DNA from: Nannochloropsis salina CCMP1776
Taxonomy: Eukaryota; Sar; Eustigmatophyceae; Eustigmatales; Monodopsidaceae
Direction: 5' to 3'
NCBI GenBank assembly: GCA_004565275.1
Contig: SDOX01000005.1
Location: 1,214,765-1,278,764, forward strand
Length of the DNA: 64,000 nt
The notes under the pieces were generated by a model, which saw only the letters and a program-made list of their open reading frames with translations, was not told the origin of the DNA and did not search any database. Position numbers and translations under genes: made by a program. The first letter of the stretch is position 1, and each line of letters starts with the position of its first letter. Of the stretch, positions 1-11,872 are shown piece by piece.

Positions 1-2
1 CT

Positions 3-788
3 TGGAGCTCTCTGAACACGACCGCCACCACCCACGCCTTCACGCGCGACGATCTTCTGCCCTACCGATGTGCGGAGGTGGTGTACATCCACACGTTGCT
101 TAAGCACGGCTATGGCTTCCCCGGCGACTCCAGGGACGTTACTTTCGTGCTCGATATTGAAGGGATGGAAGTGGAATGGACGTTGGGGTTTGCGCTCTCC
201 GAGGTCCCTCTGGACCAAGAAGAAGCCGAATTGGGCACAGCAGCGACACCCGTGCACCACCATGTGTATCTGGATGAAGCGGACAAGGAGGAAGAGCAGG
301 AACAAGCAGCGGTGGAGGCCAGAAGGCGGCGAAGGGTAGGCGATGGGGGAGCCGGGGGACAAAGTGTCAACATGGACCTACTGGAGGAGCAGCCAGAATC
401 GCATGGGCGTGAAGACATGGAAGGGAGGGGACAAGGGGTGCAGGGAGAACCGCCACGGTGGGAAAGCGGATGGCAAAGCCTCACGTTCGATCTCTCCGAG
501 TTACACCGACTCGCGCGCGCGTGGCATCCACAAGTGGGAGGGCGTCTGGGATCAGGGACTTGGTCCTGGGTAGAAATAGGCGCATGCATGGTGTCCTCAG
601 TAGGGATATGCTTAGCTATAGCACTAATTTTGGGGTGTGTGCGGGGGGACAGGGATTGGTCGCTTTGCTCCCCCAAATCGACGCCGCCCGCGTCCCCGGT
701 AGGGCGACGGACTAGGCAGAAATGCGTTAAGGAAGTGTGGGAGCCGCATGAGAAGGACGCCAGAAAAGCAGAGTTGTCGCCCATGTGA
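3..788 (+). CDS. Apyrase-like nucleoside phosphatase (GDA1/CD39), C-terminal part
   Basis: This is the 3' end of a gene that enters from the left edge; the frame is open from base 3 and the start is outside. The first residues (RCAEVVYIHTLLKHGYGF, then DIEG and EWTLGFAL) match the last conserved block of the GDA1/CD39 family, which hydrolyses nucleoside tri- and diphosphates in the Golgi lumen or at the cell surface. After an acidic and arginine-rich linker there is one strong hydrophobic span (near WVEIGACMVSSVGICLAIAL, bases about 567-640) and a basic tail, so the enzyme is probably anchored at its C-terminus as in CD39-type ecto-apyrases. The catalytic apyrase motifs lie upstream and cannot be seen. 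An intron inside the linker cannot be excluded. It converges on the patatin gene. Confidence 0.72.
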   Translation, partial: WSSLNTTATTHAFTRDDLLPYRCAEVVYIHTLLKHGYGFPGDSRDVTFVLDIEGMEVEWTLGFALSEVPLDQEEAELGTAATPVHHHVYLDEADKEEEQEQAAVEARRRRRVGDGGAGGQSVNMDLLEEQPESHGREDMEGRGQGVQGEPPRWESGWQSLTFDLSELHRLARAWHPQVGGRLGSGTWSWVEIGACMVSSVGICLAIALILGCVRGDRDWSLCSPKSTPPASPVGRRTRQKCVKEVWEPHEKDARKAELSPM

Positions 789-1354
789 CAAATTTGCAAC
801 AGTGACGATATCTAGAAAGGGAGCGCGCATTTTGCTGTGCAAAGCTAGAAAACAGTACGAGAGATGCGCTCAAAAATCTGAGGAGAAAAGATCGACAAAA
901 TTGCATAATGTCCCCACAAGGACAAAGGAAGAAAACGTTGTACAGTGGATATTACTCGCCTGTGCGTGGGCAATGACTGACGGTCTGAGTGAAAGTGATG
1001 ATGATTGTATAAGATGCAACCCCAAAGAAAAAGCTAAAGGTTCGAAAGGTGCTAGACGAATTAATATTTGACTGTTCCATTTGTTTTCATTGATACGAAC
1101 CGACTTATAAAGGCTACGTCGATTGCTTCTTTCTTATACTTTTCCAACTATCGATTTGTATTGACAAGTGAGCGAACGTGAAAGGTCGAGCTCGACCACT
1201 GTACAGACACGCCCTTTAAAACGCCCATTTCCTATCTCGTACTTCCTTTTTCTAATTACAAACGCCTCAACGCTCACATACTTTCTTCTGTAGCTGCGTG
1301 TTTACACCTCAACAATTAGTTTGCGTCGACTTCTGCGTCTTCAATTTTTTGGAT
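789..1354. other. Intergenic, between two converging 3' ends
   Basis: AT-richer DNA between the apyrase and patatin stop codons. A 107-codon frame (748-1071) overlaps the apyrase end but has no recognisable domain. Probably the two 3' untranslated regions; nothing else seen. Confidence 0.5.
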
Positions 1355-4300
1355 CTAGGGCCGCAATGACGATCGCAAATGTGGAAGGGGGCTCGTTCCT
1401 TTTTTCAAGAGATGGACCAACTCGTTCATCCTCTCTTTGTTCTCACTCTGCCAAAAATACTCGCGCGCGATGCTCTTCATCCTGGCCAACCGCTCAGGTT
1501 TGGTTTCGTCCAAAGGGAAAAATTCCGTCTGCGGGTTGAAGCGGTAGTATTTGCTTTTGGGCAGGAACGCTGACAAAGTCTGATGGGTCACCTCCGTATT
1601 TGTCGCACAGTTGATCAAGTCGTTGACGATCCCTTCCCATCCGTAGCCGCCATCCGCCTTCCGATTGTCCACGTGCACGCCCGTGCCAATCGACACGACG
1701 CATTCGACAGGTACACCTGGATATAGGGTACGCACTTCGTTCAGGGCCACCGCCGTAGGATTATTCGCAAGGAAAGCCCCGTCGCAATACTTAGCGTCCT
1801 CCCTCTCCAGGGGGGAGAAAAATGTGGGCGCGGCGGTTGTAGCTCTGAGGGCATCTCGAACCATGACACGGAACGAACCGCTGTGCTTTGGCTCGTGATC
1901 TGGACCGTAAGCATAATTTCTGCATGTTTGTGAACCAGATAACGGCCAAATCAGAACAAAAGAGCATTTCAGTTCAAAAATATGATGGAATTTGCAGATA
2001 CACGGAACAGATAGATTGTCCCGTGTACGTAAGGAGAAGACCGCATCGACTCACCTCCAAATATAAAGCGATGCTGGGTTGGTCTTTAGGGACAAGGAAG
2101 CGCAAAAAACCTTGGGTGACAATGGCCCTTCCCCCATCGAATCGATCATCAAATCATCTCCAAGCATGTCCTGGAGCACCTGCTCCCACACGACCTCGTC
2201 GTAGTAGCTTGTGCGCAGCAGGAGCTTCGTGGTTTGGATCAGGGGGGAAGAGGCAAAGATCTTGCTGACCAGCTTGTCGTACAAAGCCTCCGCCTCGTCG
2301 ACGGTCCGGCGCTCAATCCCAAAGAGAACGGCCAGTATCCCTCCCGTGCTTGTCCCGCAGATGACGTCAAACGTCTCGAAGACGTCTTTGCCTACACGCT
2401 TCATCACCTGCTTCAGGAGCGCCACCGAGAGCACGCCGCGCGTACCCCCCCCATCGAAAGAAAGGATGCGCAAGCCGCGTTGGCCCGGCTGTCGGGGCCG
2501 CCATTCATTGTGGCCCAGGGCGGCGAGGAGCTTGTGGCAGGTTGCAAAGGTCGGGCTTCCGGCAGCGTACATGCCGTCCGCCGTCATCTGTTGGAGCGCA
2601 TTCCACAAGCGCCCGTCTTTCTGGGCCAAGCTGATCGCCTTGTCCGAGGCCAAAACAAGTTGAAAGAGCACTTCTACCGCTGCTCGTTGACCGCGGTAAA
2701 GAAGTTCATCATTTCGAGGACGTATGATTCGAGGCATAAGGAGCAGGAGGGGTTCTTCGATGAGGTCGATCAGGTCCGCTACCACTTCCACCCCTACCAC
2801 AGGCACCAGGCCCGGGCCCTCTTCAAAAGCAGCACGAAGCACGCGCAGGTCTCGCGCCACCTCCATCAGGTGCAAAATGGCCTCCACCGCCTCCACACGC
2901 AGGACGTGCGTGTCCCCCGCCTGGCGGTCGTCGAGGGCGGGAAAAGCAGGGGAGGGGGCCACGGGTGAGACGGAGGACGGAAACAAGGAATATGGGGAGG
3001 CGAAATTGCTATTTCCGTGGCTACTGTCATCCATGTCAGCCTCCTCGACGCTCCCGCCTCCGTCGTTTTCGAAGTCTTTCTTGATCGCGGCCAGCAGGGG
3101 CGAAATCCCTATCTCCTCGATGTACCGCCAAAGCTGAGATTTGCTTTGCACCGTCAGCGCGGACTCCACCGCGAGGGCTACCATCCGCTGGTCCATCCGC
3201 TCCAGGCTAGGGATACTAGCCGCGTACGGAAGGGCAAAGTTCAAGCCTGGAGGCGCATCTTCCACGTCCTCGGTCACAGGCATGGGCTGGGTGTTGAGGT
3301 CGGCCAAGATGCGTCCGTAGGCCGAGTCCCCCGCGGCCCTCACGGCGTCCGCTTCGCTTTCTTTTTGCGCCAGCTCTTTCAGTTTGCTTTTGTCAAATTT
3401 TCCATCGCTGGTCGAGGCAGGGAAAGGAGGATTGGCAGGCCGGTCGACACTGACGTGCTGATTCGCGGTTGATACGGAGGTCTTTTCCGGGGGCCCCGTC
3501 CTAGCGTGATTCTCTGCCCCCAAAGAGACGTGAGCCTCCTCCCCAGACACGCTGTGGGAAGATTCCTCTTCAGTACTTGTCCCTCCCACTTGAGCTGCGG
3601 TGGATGCTGCGACCCCATATCCCGCCGTCGAGCCCATTCGAGCAACGTCTTCCGCGATAAAATCCTCGAGCTCGAGGGGAAAGTAGGAGGTGAACAGCTC
3701 CGGCCCTTTGTAGGACGAGGTTTCCTCCTGCCTCGCCGGGTCTGCGGCTGTGGCTTCGTTTCTTCCAGAGCCGGTTGCCTTGGCTGCGGTGGGAGAGGAA
3801 GGAGACGAGCCCCCCGTGGGGCGCGGCGGGACCGGGTGTACGAAGTGCGTTGCCGCTGTTTCCTGTTCGTGTCGCTTCAAGGCCTTTCGCACCTCTTTCC
3901 GAAGGCTTCTGTCCCCCTTCTCCTGCACCACTGCCAAAGGGAGTGTATTCTCCTCCACGGGACTGACCAAGTCCAGGCGGGGGGAAGGAGGGGGAGGAAC
4001 AGGCATGGCCGCCCACTCCCTCGAGCTCGCGTCGATCTGGAGCGTGGACTTTGACCAATCGTCTTTCACATGCTGTGGCAGACTCCAAAGTGGGGTGTGC
4101 CGGTGCAGGTGCGGCTTGGATCTTTCTTGGCGCTTGTCTCGTGGCCTACTACGACCAGCCTGTCCCTGCGAAGACACCACCGCCCCGCCCAAGTCCCGCA
4201 AAAGGGCCGCCAGGGGGGGTAGGCCGGCGGTACCGTCGGGGGGGGAAGACGACCTCCGTAGGATCGATTGCCAAAGCTTCCATTGCCAGGGGAAAGGGCC

Positions 4301-5674
4301 ACCGTAGAAGATCGGATGGGCGAGCAGCCCCGGGCAGTGCGCGTGGAGGAAGCGGGTGAAGCTGGTGGCGAGGCGTTGGCATACATTGGGGGTAGGCAGG
4401 CCTCTGACGGGTGCCCTCAGGACCCGACGCATCGTGTTGGAGGCCGTTGTCCCTAAGAGAGCTACGGAGGCAAGCATGCCCTGAAATGCAGCCCCGAGCA
4501 CGTGTAGGAGCCGGAGGCATCGTTGGTATGGGCCGCGGAGGATTCCCGCGGCCCCGGCGACCACGAGGCGGTAAATCAGGATCCCGACCCGCAAGAACCG
4601 CCCAAGCAGGCCCGCCGTGATCCGATCTCTCTCCACGGCGCGCCGGCCTTTGCTTCCTTGGACGTCGCTGCCGACCGCCTGCGACTCTCCCCGGGCTCCT
4701 CCAGCCTCCCTCCCTGCCTGATCCTGAAGCGCCGGCTCCCTCGCTCTCGGAGAACTTGATGTCGTCCAACCGAGCATGCGAGCGACGTCCCGCTGCAGCT
4801 GGCTCATGGCCGGCGAATCCTCCCGCGCCTCGCTTTCGGGCTCTGTCGGGGAGGGATAGACCCCCCCGTCCGCCCACACGACCAATTCTGCGCTGTCGTC
4901 GTACCTGTGCGCAGGCGCGTAGGAATCCTCCAAGTCCGTGTCCTGCGGAAAGTTGTCCTCGTCCTGGCCGTACAGATCGGACAGGTCCTCCACGCCTTCG
5001 TCTGTTTGTATCTCGCTCTTCCCCCCCCATCCGCCCTTTGGCATCGGTGCCGTTCCCATGACCTGTCCTACTGTTCCTGTGATGGTCGCAGCCGAGGCGA
5101 GAGCGGCGGGACTGATCACGTCCCGAAAACCAGAAACCACGCCTCCGGCGACAGAACCCGTGAGGTTGACCAGGCCTGCATGGGCGTGGAAAGCTAGGGA
5201 AGGGAACTTCCACAAGGCACTTTCTATGGCCGAAGGGGGCCGAATATCCTCCGCCTTTCCCCAGGAGGGAGCAGATGCCAAGCGTTCGTGTTGTTGACTT
5301 GAGAAATCGTCTGGCATGATTGAATGGCGTGGGCATGACGATTTTCTCGCCGTGGGCTCGGTCGACAAGGTGGGGCGATGCTGTGACCCAGCCGATGATG
5401 ATAATATTGATGTTGATGTCGTCCTCGTTTGCCTTCTCAGACGCCATTCGGCGGCAACGCCCGATGATGAAATTATATAGGCCGTATTGGGACCGTGACC
5501 ATTTTTAGAAGCTGTAATTACCGGGTAACATGCAATCATCATCACTGTGGCGGCAGCAATAAAGCTGCCATCAATTCTAGGAAATGCAACAGGTGCAATT
5601 CGTTGACCACTCCGCTTCCTCCGCCGCCGCACTCCCACTACAGTGAAAGTAGCCATACCTGTTTCAAGCGTCAT
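1355..5674 (-). CDS. Patatin-like phospholipase with very long N-terminal region
   Basis: Exons 2055-5674 and 1355-1919 joined across a 135-nt intron (donor GTGAGT, acceptor TGCAG) give about 1394 residues. The catalytic domain is at the C-terminus: oxyanion motif DGGGTRG near residue 1073, nucleophile elbow GTSTG near 1107, and the DGA of the Ser-Asp dyad near 1253 in the second exon. Splicing joins SLYIWR to NYAYGP, the conserved patatin link. It should hydrolyse acyl esters of phospho- or galactolipids and most resembles the calcium-independent PNPLA8/plant type. A helical, armadillo-like stretch precedes the domain (roughly residues 930-1060); the first 900 residues are mostly low complexity. 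The ATG at 5674 is the first in frame; 5656 or a later one is possible, and an unrecognised N-terminal intron cannot be excluded. Confidence 0.85.
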
Positions 5675-6431
5675 ACATGAGTCGGCATGCGCGGGGAGTA
5701 CAGTGTGGGCAGGCCCAGGAAAAAGGCCAGGGGAATTGGTGTCAAGGCGATACGTTCGCACTTGCGTTCACTTCAACTTCTCTGTTCGCCGCCCCCTAGC
5801 CCATGGCCTAGAGAGACCGAAAAAGACCAAAACCCCAGAGATCTTTAAAGCTGACGAGATATATATGGGGTGCCAAATGTGTGAAGAGCTCAAAATGCAT
5901 GCCTTACGTTTATACTGCGGGAATTTATGGATAAAAGAATGGAACGCATTCTTGTAGTCAACCGCCACGTCAAAGGAAACTTTTTTCTGTCAGTGCCCCC
6001 TGTGGATGCCCCCCCTAAGAGCTATCAAACAGACAATCTTGTTATATTGACTATTTGAACCCCCTCTTCATCTTTCGTTGCCCGCTCAGCGACGCAATCT
6101 AAATCTTCGAGAGTGAGTGAGGCTTGCCATCTTTCAGCCATATCTAGTTCACTCAACTTAAAAAAGCGCAATTACATCCCCTCCAGTAAGTACTATACAC
6201 AAGCATCCGAATACAATTGTCCAACCAATTTGTTTACCAGTATGTACAATGCAATGACGACTCTTGTGTCGCTATTAAATTCTAAAATAGTTAGGTATCT
6301 GCCTGGCATCGATCTCTCTTCGATTTTTCGTTCTCACCCTGCGTCATCCTCAGGGCTCTTTTCGCCAGTGCTAAGCTTGGAGAGTGCACGTTTCCAGCTT
6401 CTTATCAACTATGACTAGGCCGCAAGGCTTA
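5675..6431. other. Intergenic, patatin promoter side and HRZ 3' side
   Basis: Holds the region upstream of the patatin start and downstream of the BRUTUS-like stop. AT-rich around 5950-6300. No convincing frame, RNA gene or repeat seen. Confidence 0.5.
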
Positions 6432-9203
6432 TCAGATAGCCCTATTCCCTTCATCAAATCCCTCCTCCCCCCCCTGTCCCGCACGCCCACCATTTCCTCT
6501 GTCCCCCGCCTGCAGGACCCTAGTATTGTAGCTCCCACAGCCATTCGCGCACTTATGATACAAAAAGTGATAGGGAATATTACGACTCTCTTCCCCACAA
6601 TCTTGACAGAGGACATCCGAGCGCCACGTCGCAAACTCCGGGGGCATGGGGTAGGCCTGAAGGAGCAGGTCCAAGCCGGCGAAGTGGCTGCTCATGTCTT
6701 CCATACTCTTTTTACAGATGGGACAGGTGTAGGCGGTCTGTCGGTAGGCATCGTAGCATTGCCGGTGCATGCTGTGTCCGCACGAGAGGACTTTGTAGTG
6801 AGTGGTGCTGGTGAAGAGGGGCTCCGAACAGACGGGGCAGTCCCGTTGGAGTGCCTGTTCGATGCACTTGTGCCGCTCAGGGGGCACGGCCAGGGACACG
6901 CAGGCGTTGCAGGTCATGCAGTGGCGAAAATCGATACCCAAGCCCTTACCCAGACGGCAGACGTTGCAATAGGGGCAATGGTAGATCGCCTTCCCCACGT
7001 CGTCATCGTAGAGGCGGCATATGTCACAGTAGTAGGCACTGAACACGTGCCTGCAGTGAGGGTTCCTGCAGGTCCGCGCGGGGGGTTGGAGCTCGCCGCA
7101 ACGCATGCAACAGATCTCGGCGACCGCGTACCGGTCCATGGCATGGTCGGTCAAGGCCTGGTCGTGACAAAGGCGGCAGGGATAGAGGCGCCCACAACAA
7201 GGAGCTCGGAGTTTGCAGGCGCGCCGGTAATGCACGCATCCAAACTCCCCCGTCGGCGTATAGGACGGGGAGCGGTCCAATGCTTCTGTGTCTGCCGAGG
7301 GCGGGCGGTGCGGCGGAGGTAGGGGGGCGGCGACGGCGGGGGCCGTCAAAGCGGAAGGAGAGGAGCCGCTGTGGTCCTTGGCACCAGGCGCATGGGGGAT
7401 CTCGTGGTTGACAATGTGGTGCGACGGTGATGGGGAAGTCGTGGACGTGGTGGAGGCAAGGAAAGAGGGGGGTGGGGGAGGGTGGATGCGCCCGGCAGTG
7501 CCCGCTGTGACGGTGGGGCCAGGGCGGGCGCGCTTCTGTTGCCAGGGGGCGGCCCGCAGGGTTTGCACCGCCTTGCTCTTCTCGATCATGCCAATGCTCT
7601 TGTCCCGGGCGATTGCCCGCACTGCCGCCTCGAATTCTTGCGGCTCCAGCTTGCTTTCCCGCGGGCAGCGTCCTACCCATCCGCACATTCGGCACCCTGG
7701 CCGGGGCCTCGCCCGAGGATGGGAATGACTGCTGCTCCTCCCCCCCGTCACTTGGCCCCCGCCCCCTTTGACTCCAGTCCCCTCCTCTCCCTCCCCCTCC
7801 TCCTCCTCCTCGTGTTCACAAGCCATGAATCCGTTGCCCGTCTCCCGCCCTCCCCTCTCCCCCTCGGCCCCGACCCCAGCGTCTTTCCCCTCTGCCACCT
7901 GTCCGTGCCTGCCCGTGCTGCTCCCCCGCTCCCCCATCGTCTCATCCACAAAGGCCGTCGCAGAGGCTTGGTGGGCGAGACGCACGTAGCTCAGCCATCG
8001 GTCGAAGAACGTGCCGTCCACGGCGTGTTTGACATGCCGAAGCATATCCGCGCGCGCTAAAAAGCGGGGGAAATAGTAGGCGCGGGACAATATTATAAAA
8101 AAGGAAAAAATGGGTTCCAAAGGCGTGCATGCGACTCATCTCTCGGGCCTGGATACAACACGGACAATGGACGTCAGACCAAGCAGGCGACATCCCAAAG
8201 GGGCCGTCGCACAAAGAAAAGGGAGACCCCAGTAAGACCCCAAAGGCACCACGACAACCAACCGATACCACGCCGTCACCAGAGGCAGACATCTACCAGG
8301 ACCGCACCTTCTGGAGTCAGGTTGCGGAACATCATCGCCAAAATCGTGTCCATCAGGTCTCCTGGCCGCTCCCCCAGAATGGCCCCGACCAAGCGAGCCA
8401 TCTCCTCCCGGGAGAAGCAGCGTTGGATCAAGGGGAGGACCTCCGTTTCCTCCCGCTGGAGGTGCCGGATCATGTTCTCCGACGCCCGCACCGCCAGCCC
8501 TTCCAGGTCGGACACAACTCGCAGGACCTCAGGAGTGGCCTCAGCAGCGGGGAGGGAGGGGCAGGGGTCGGAGCCCGCGTCCCCCCCCGGTCCCGCCGCA
8601 ACAGGGGGATTCAAAACAAGGGACCCAGTATTGGAGGGAGGGGCTACGAGGCTTCCGACCGGGGCGGGTGGCGAGGGTTGGTTGCATCGATTTTCTAAGA
8701 GGGAGAGCAAGCCTTCGATCTCGGCGAATATGTACTCCTCGTCCGAATGATCCTCTTCCAAAGCACATTCCAAGGACTCCCGTGCCACCCCGTCCCTCCA
8801 CGCTTTTTCTCGCAAGGCCGGCCAGATCAAATCGTCTTCCGCCTTGCTGTGCGCCTGGAAGACCCGGCGGAGCGACAGAAACTGGGCGTGGAGACGAGCC
8901 TCCAGGTCGATGGCTTCCTTGGACAAGACACCGCGGCCGCTAACGATGGCCCTGAAGAAGAGAAGGCAGGAGAGGTGTGGGAGAGATCGCAGACTTGTGA
9001 ATGAGTTGTCCTGTTTAAAGCTGCGGGTGACAGAACCCCATATCTAGTTGTACGCCCCCGTCATGCCTTCCTCACGAGGCCACATACCTGAGCTTTGCCG
9101 TACCAGCCGCGAAAAGTTGAACTTCACCTCGTAGACAATCATGAAAATGTACAATCTCGACAAGCGGACAATCCGCTAGCGCCGCCCTATGAAAGCGGGT
9201 CAT
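6432..9203 (-). CDS. BTS: BRUTUS/HRZ-type hemerythrin-CHY-RING E3 ubiquitin ligase
   Basis: Three exons (9088-9203, 8308-8951, 6432-8056) with introns of 136 and 251 nt give 794 residues. Residues 1 to about 215 form one hemerythrin domain with His19/21, H73xxxE77 (AHSKAED), H107xxxE111 (DHSDEE) and HLQRE near 185, a full set of di-iron ligands. Splicing joins NLTPE to ARADMLRHVKHA, restoring the conserved segment after the domain. The helix EFEAAVRAIARDKS follows near 395, then a Ser/Pro linker, a CHY zinc finger from about 530 (CVHYRRACKLRAPCCGR), the CTCHY finger, a C3H2C3-type RING (CPVCSEPLF to CPICKK) and a C-terminal zinc ribbon. In plants and green algae such proteins sense iron and ubiquitinate transcription factors of the iron response. 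Plant versions usually have up to three hemerythrin domains; here one is seen. The start is the first ATG after an in-frame stop. Confidence 0.88.
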
Positions 9204-10198
9204 ACGGAGCAGTAATCGAAAGAAGGTGAGTGGGGGCCAACAAGACGGTCACCAATTTTGTTTCTTGCGACGCAACTCGGGGCTTTTCTAGACACGCTGG
9301 GACAGAAGAAAACACTCTGATGGGTCTCAGTTGCTGTGGGTGGCGCACTGAGTACAGGCAAGCTCCAGGATGACTCGTACGACTCCTGATGATCCAAATA
9401 CTGGCCCTGGTCTCTTACCCACGCCCTTTTTTTCTTTTCCGTACATACCGATGCGCCTCATGACTTCGCACAGAGGAAGAAACTTCAGCCATAAGCACCG
9501 CTTGTTCCACGAGAAACTTCCCCTTGGATGGCAGGCAGGCCCGGCGAATGGGCTTAGGGAGAGCTGTCAGCAAAAAGAGCCCCCTTTGAAGTTGGCTGCT
9601 CTTCCTGTGCTTTCTGGAGGGGGGAAAAGGCTACAATTACCCACGAAATACAATTCCAAGACCCTATATCGATGTGAACACATATTGTTAAATGATTGAA
9701 CGCATGCCATACTCTACGACCTCAAAAAGATGCGTGGCATTGTTACCAAAGTGCCGGGGGGGGGCGGCGGTATCTTCCAGAGACAACGCACGCAGCCAGC
9801 AAGCACCACAAGGAGCCAGGAGGTTGACTACCCCATATGCCTGCCTTGCGCTTTACGACGAATCGGCCGATCAAACTGTTTGCGTTCATGTTTCCCACGG
9901 CTTAAACGTCATGTGTTATGTGTCTTGTCAAGGGTTGGAGGGTTGGGAATAAACAGATCCTCAAGGGGTTGCAAGACAAAATCAAAGCATATAGCGCATC
10001 AACATATAATTATTTGAAAATAGTTCTTTTGCGCGGCTCGTGAGCTATTCAGGCGCTCAATACATAAAGTGTCTTTTAGAAGATACTTAAAAGATCTGGA
10101 TCATGTGACTTTCTTGGGCTTAAGATATCAGTATTAAATTATTTCTTCCTTCCTATTATAGCCCTCACTTTCCCTGAGAACAGCCATCTTGAAGGAAG
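9204..10198. promoter_or_regulatory. Divergent upstream region of HRZ-like and NAP genes
   Basis: About 1 kb between two start codons facing away from each other. It carries a G-run near 9760 and an AT-rich stretch at 9990-10170. Short frames (for example 9692-9952) have no recognisable content. No specific factor site can be named. Confidence 0.4.
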
Positions 10199-11504
10199 AT
10201 GTCCACGAAACGTGGTGGCGGAGCCGTTTCCTTATGCGAACTTATGAAAAAAAAGGTAGGGCGTGTCTTCTATTTAGGCGTCGCTCAGCCACTCCGTACA
10301 TCACATAAACGAGAATCTCGTGTAGCTTCAACTATCGATAATGTCAAAGTTGAAGGAACTTAAAGTCTGGATGGAAATGAAAAGGAATGAATTCAGTTGA
10401 GAGATCTCTCTGAAGCAGATACATAACTTGTCTAGCGTCTTGGTTGCATACAAACAGTCGTCTCGCAAAAACAGCCCGAACGAAGCAAGCACTCCGGCGG
10501 AGGCTATAGGTCGATCACACTCTCAACAAGAAAGCGAGGGTGATGTGGAGAATGCGGTAAAAGCCATCGCTACGGTACAGTCTGAGCTTAATTCGTTGGA
10601 AGTATCCCAGACGCAGGCTTTGACGGAGATCTTGAAGAAATACAAGGAATTGAAAAAGCCAGTTTACAGCAGGCGACAAGAGGCTATCAAGCAGGTACAC
10701 TATTTGCTGAGTAGCTTGTCGAGGCGCCTAATCCACAAATCAAAAGAGGACATATCGCGATAGACAAAGTCAAAGACGTTCATTCTTCACCGCCGACACA
10801 CGTACGCGTCACAGGTCCCTGAGTTCTGGTTCAAAGTTTTGCTCGCACATCCTGCCATCGGCGAGCACATCTCCGACCCAGATCAAGGCGCCCTGCGTCA
10901 TCTGACGGCTGTGGAGGTGGTGGACGTCACAGAGGAAAGGTTGGATGGAGCAAGGGAAGAAGAAAGTGAAGGCGGGCAGGAGCAGGGCGGTGGCAGGATC
11001 CTGCCGGATTATCGCGTGAACTTCTATTTCTCCCCCAATGTGTATTTTGAGAACTCGGTGCTGTGGAAGGAATTCCGTTTCCGCAACGACGAAGCCACCG
11101 TCTCGGCATCGGAAGTGTTGTGGAAGGATACACAGGAAAGCGAAGGCTTGCAAGAAATCCTGGTGCCTCACCTGCTGGCGCAAGACCCCGTCCCCGAGAA
11201 CGTCCAGCCGTCTTTCTTCTCCATCTTCCACGCGGAGGATCGGGACCTGGAAATGGGCGATGTCCTCAAGGAGGAGGTATGGAGGGATCCGGTTGGGATC
11301 TATTTGTCAGCGGATTTCGAAGAGGAAGGGGAGGAGGGGGAGGAGGGGGAGGAGGGGGGAGGAGGGGGAGGAGGATGGAAGGACAGGAAGAGGGTAGAGG
11401 GCAGAGAAAATTTGCGTCTTACGTATGGCCCCTCACGTGAACCATGCACCGGAATGAGGCTATCTACGTTCTTCGTTCAGTCTTTGTTGCCTGGTCTCGG
11501 ATAA
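10199..11504 (+). CDS. SET/NAP family histone chaperone
   Basis: Exons 10199-10255, 10419-10694 and 10815-11504 (introns 163 and 120 nt, all phase 0) give about 340 residues. The core is a long helix (LTEILKKYKELKKPVYSRRQ) followed, after splicing, by VPEFWFKVLLAHP, the classic NAP junction, then DYRVNFYFSPN, FENSVLWKEFRF and MGDVLKEEVWRDPVGIYL. The last segment is closer to SET/TAF-I than to NAP1. The family binds H2A-H2B or H3-H4 and shuttles histones in nucleus and cytosol. An acidic tail follows (EEEGEEGEEGEE, then a glycine run) encoded by GAGGGG repeats. The first exon (MSTKRGGGAVSLCELMKKK) is supported only by phase and splice borders. The last 60 residues look unlike the family, so a further 3' intron may exist near 11390. 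Confidence 0.8.
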
Positions 11505-11872
11505 GGAGTTGCCATCTCCTCCGCCTTGTTCCTTGCCATCCCTCTTCATACCCGCAGCCATTAACCACGGCAACGGGAGTGATGCGCGAGGCACTGTCAT
11601 ACCCTACGACGTGATCAAAGCCTCACACCGGCACGTTTATAAAACACTCCCGCGGGACCATACCTCGATTCGCTCGGCCATCAGTGAATGCTTTGTGCCC
11701 CTCAAGGCCCCCTAAGAATCGCTCACATCGGCCGCCTCCCTCCCTCCAAGATCCTAGGGGAAAGCTCTCCCTTTCGAGGTGTCCCGCCTCTCATTATGCC
11801 TCCCTTGTCTAGTCGGACCGCGTCCAATGCCCCCTTCTTGCCTCCCCCCTCCCTCCCTCCCTCCCTCTATTG
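11505..11872. other. Intergenic, converging 3' ends, with pyrimidine tract
   Basis: Between the NAP and PDZ-LysM stop codons. Bases 11837-11895 are a CCCTCCCT-type tract. No gene recognised; frame 11509-11715 has no family signal. Confidence 0.45.

Noticed and set aside
748-1071. 107-codon ATG frame overlapping the apyrase end
   Set aside because: No motif, odd composition and overlap with a conserved gene; probably 3' UTR.
2051-2054. Ending the patatin gene at the stop in SLYIWR
   Set aside because: That would lose the catalytic Asp; the stop lies in a GTGAGT donor and the next exon carries the DGA motif.
4149-5447. 432-codon frame on the minus strand inside the patatin gene
   Set aside because: Arg/Gly/Pro-rich shadow in another frame of the long first exon.
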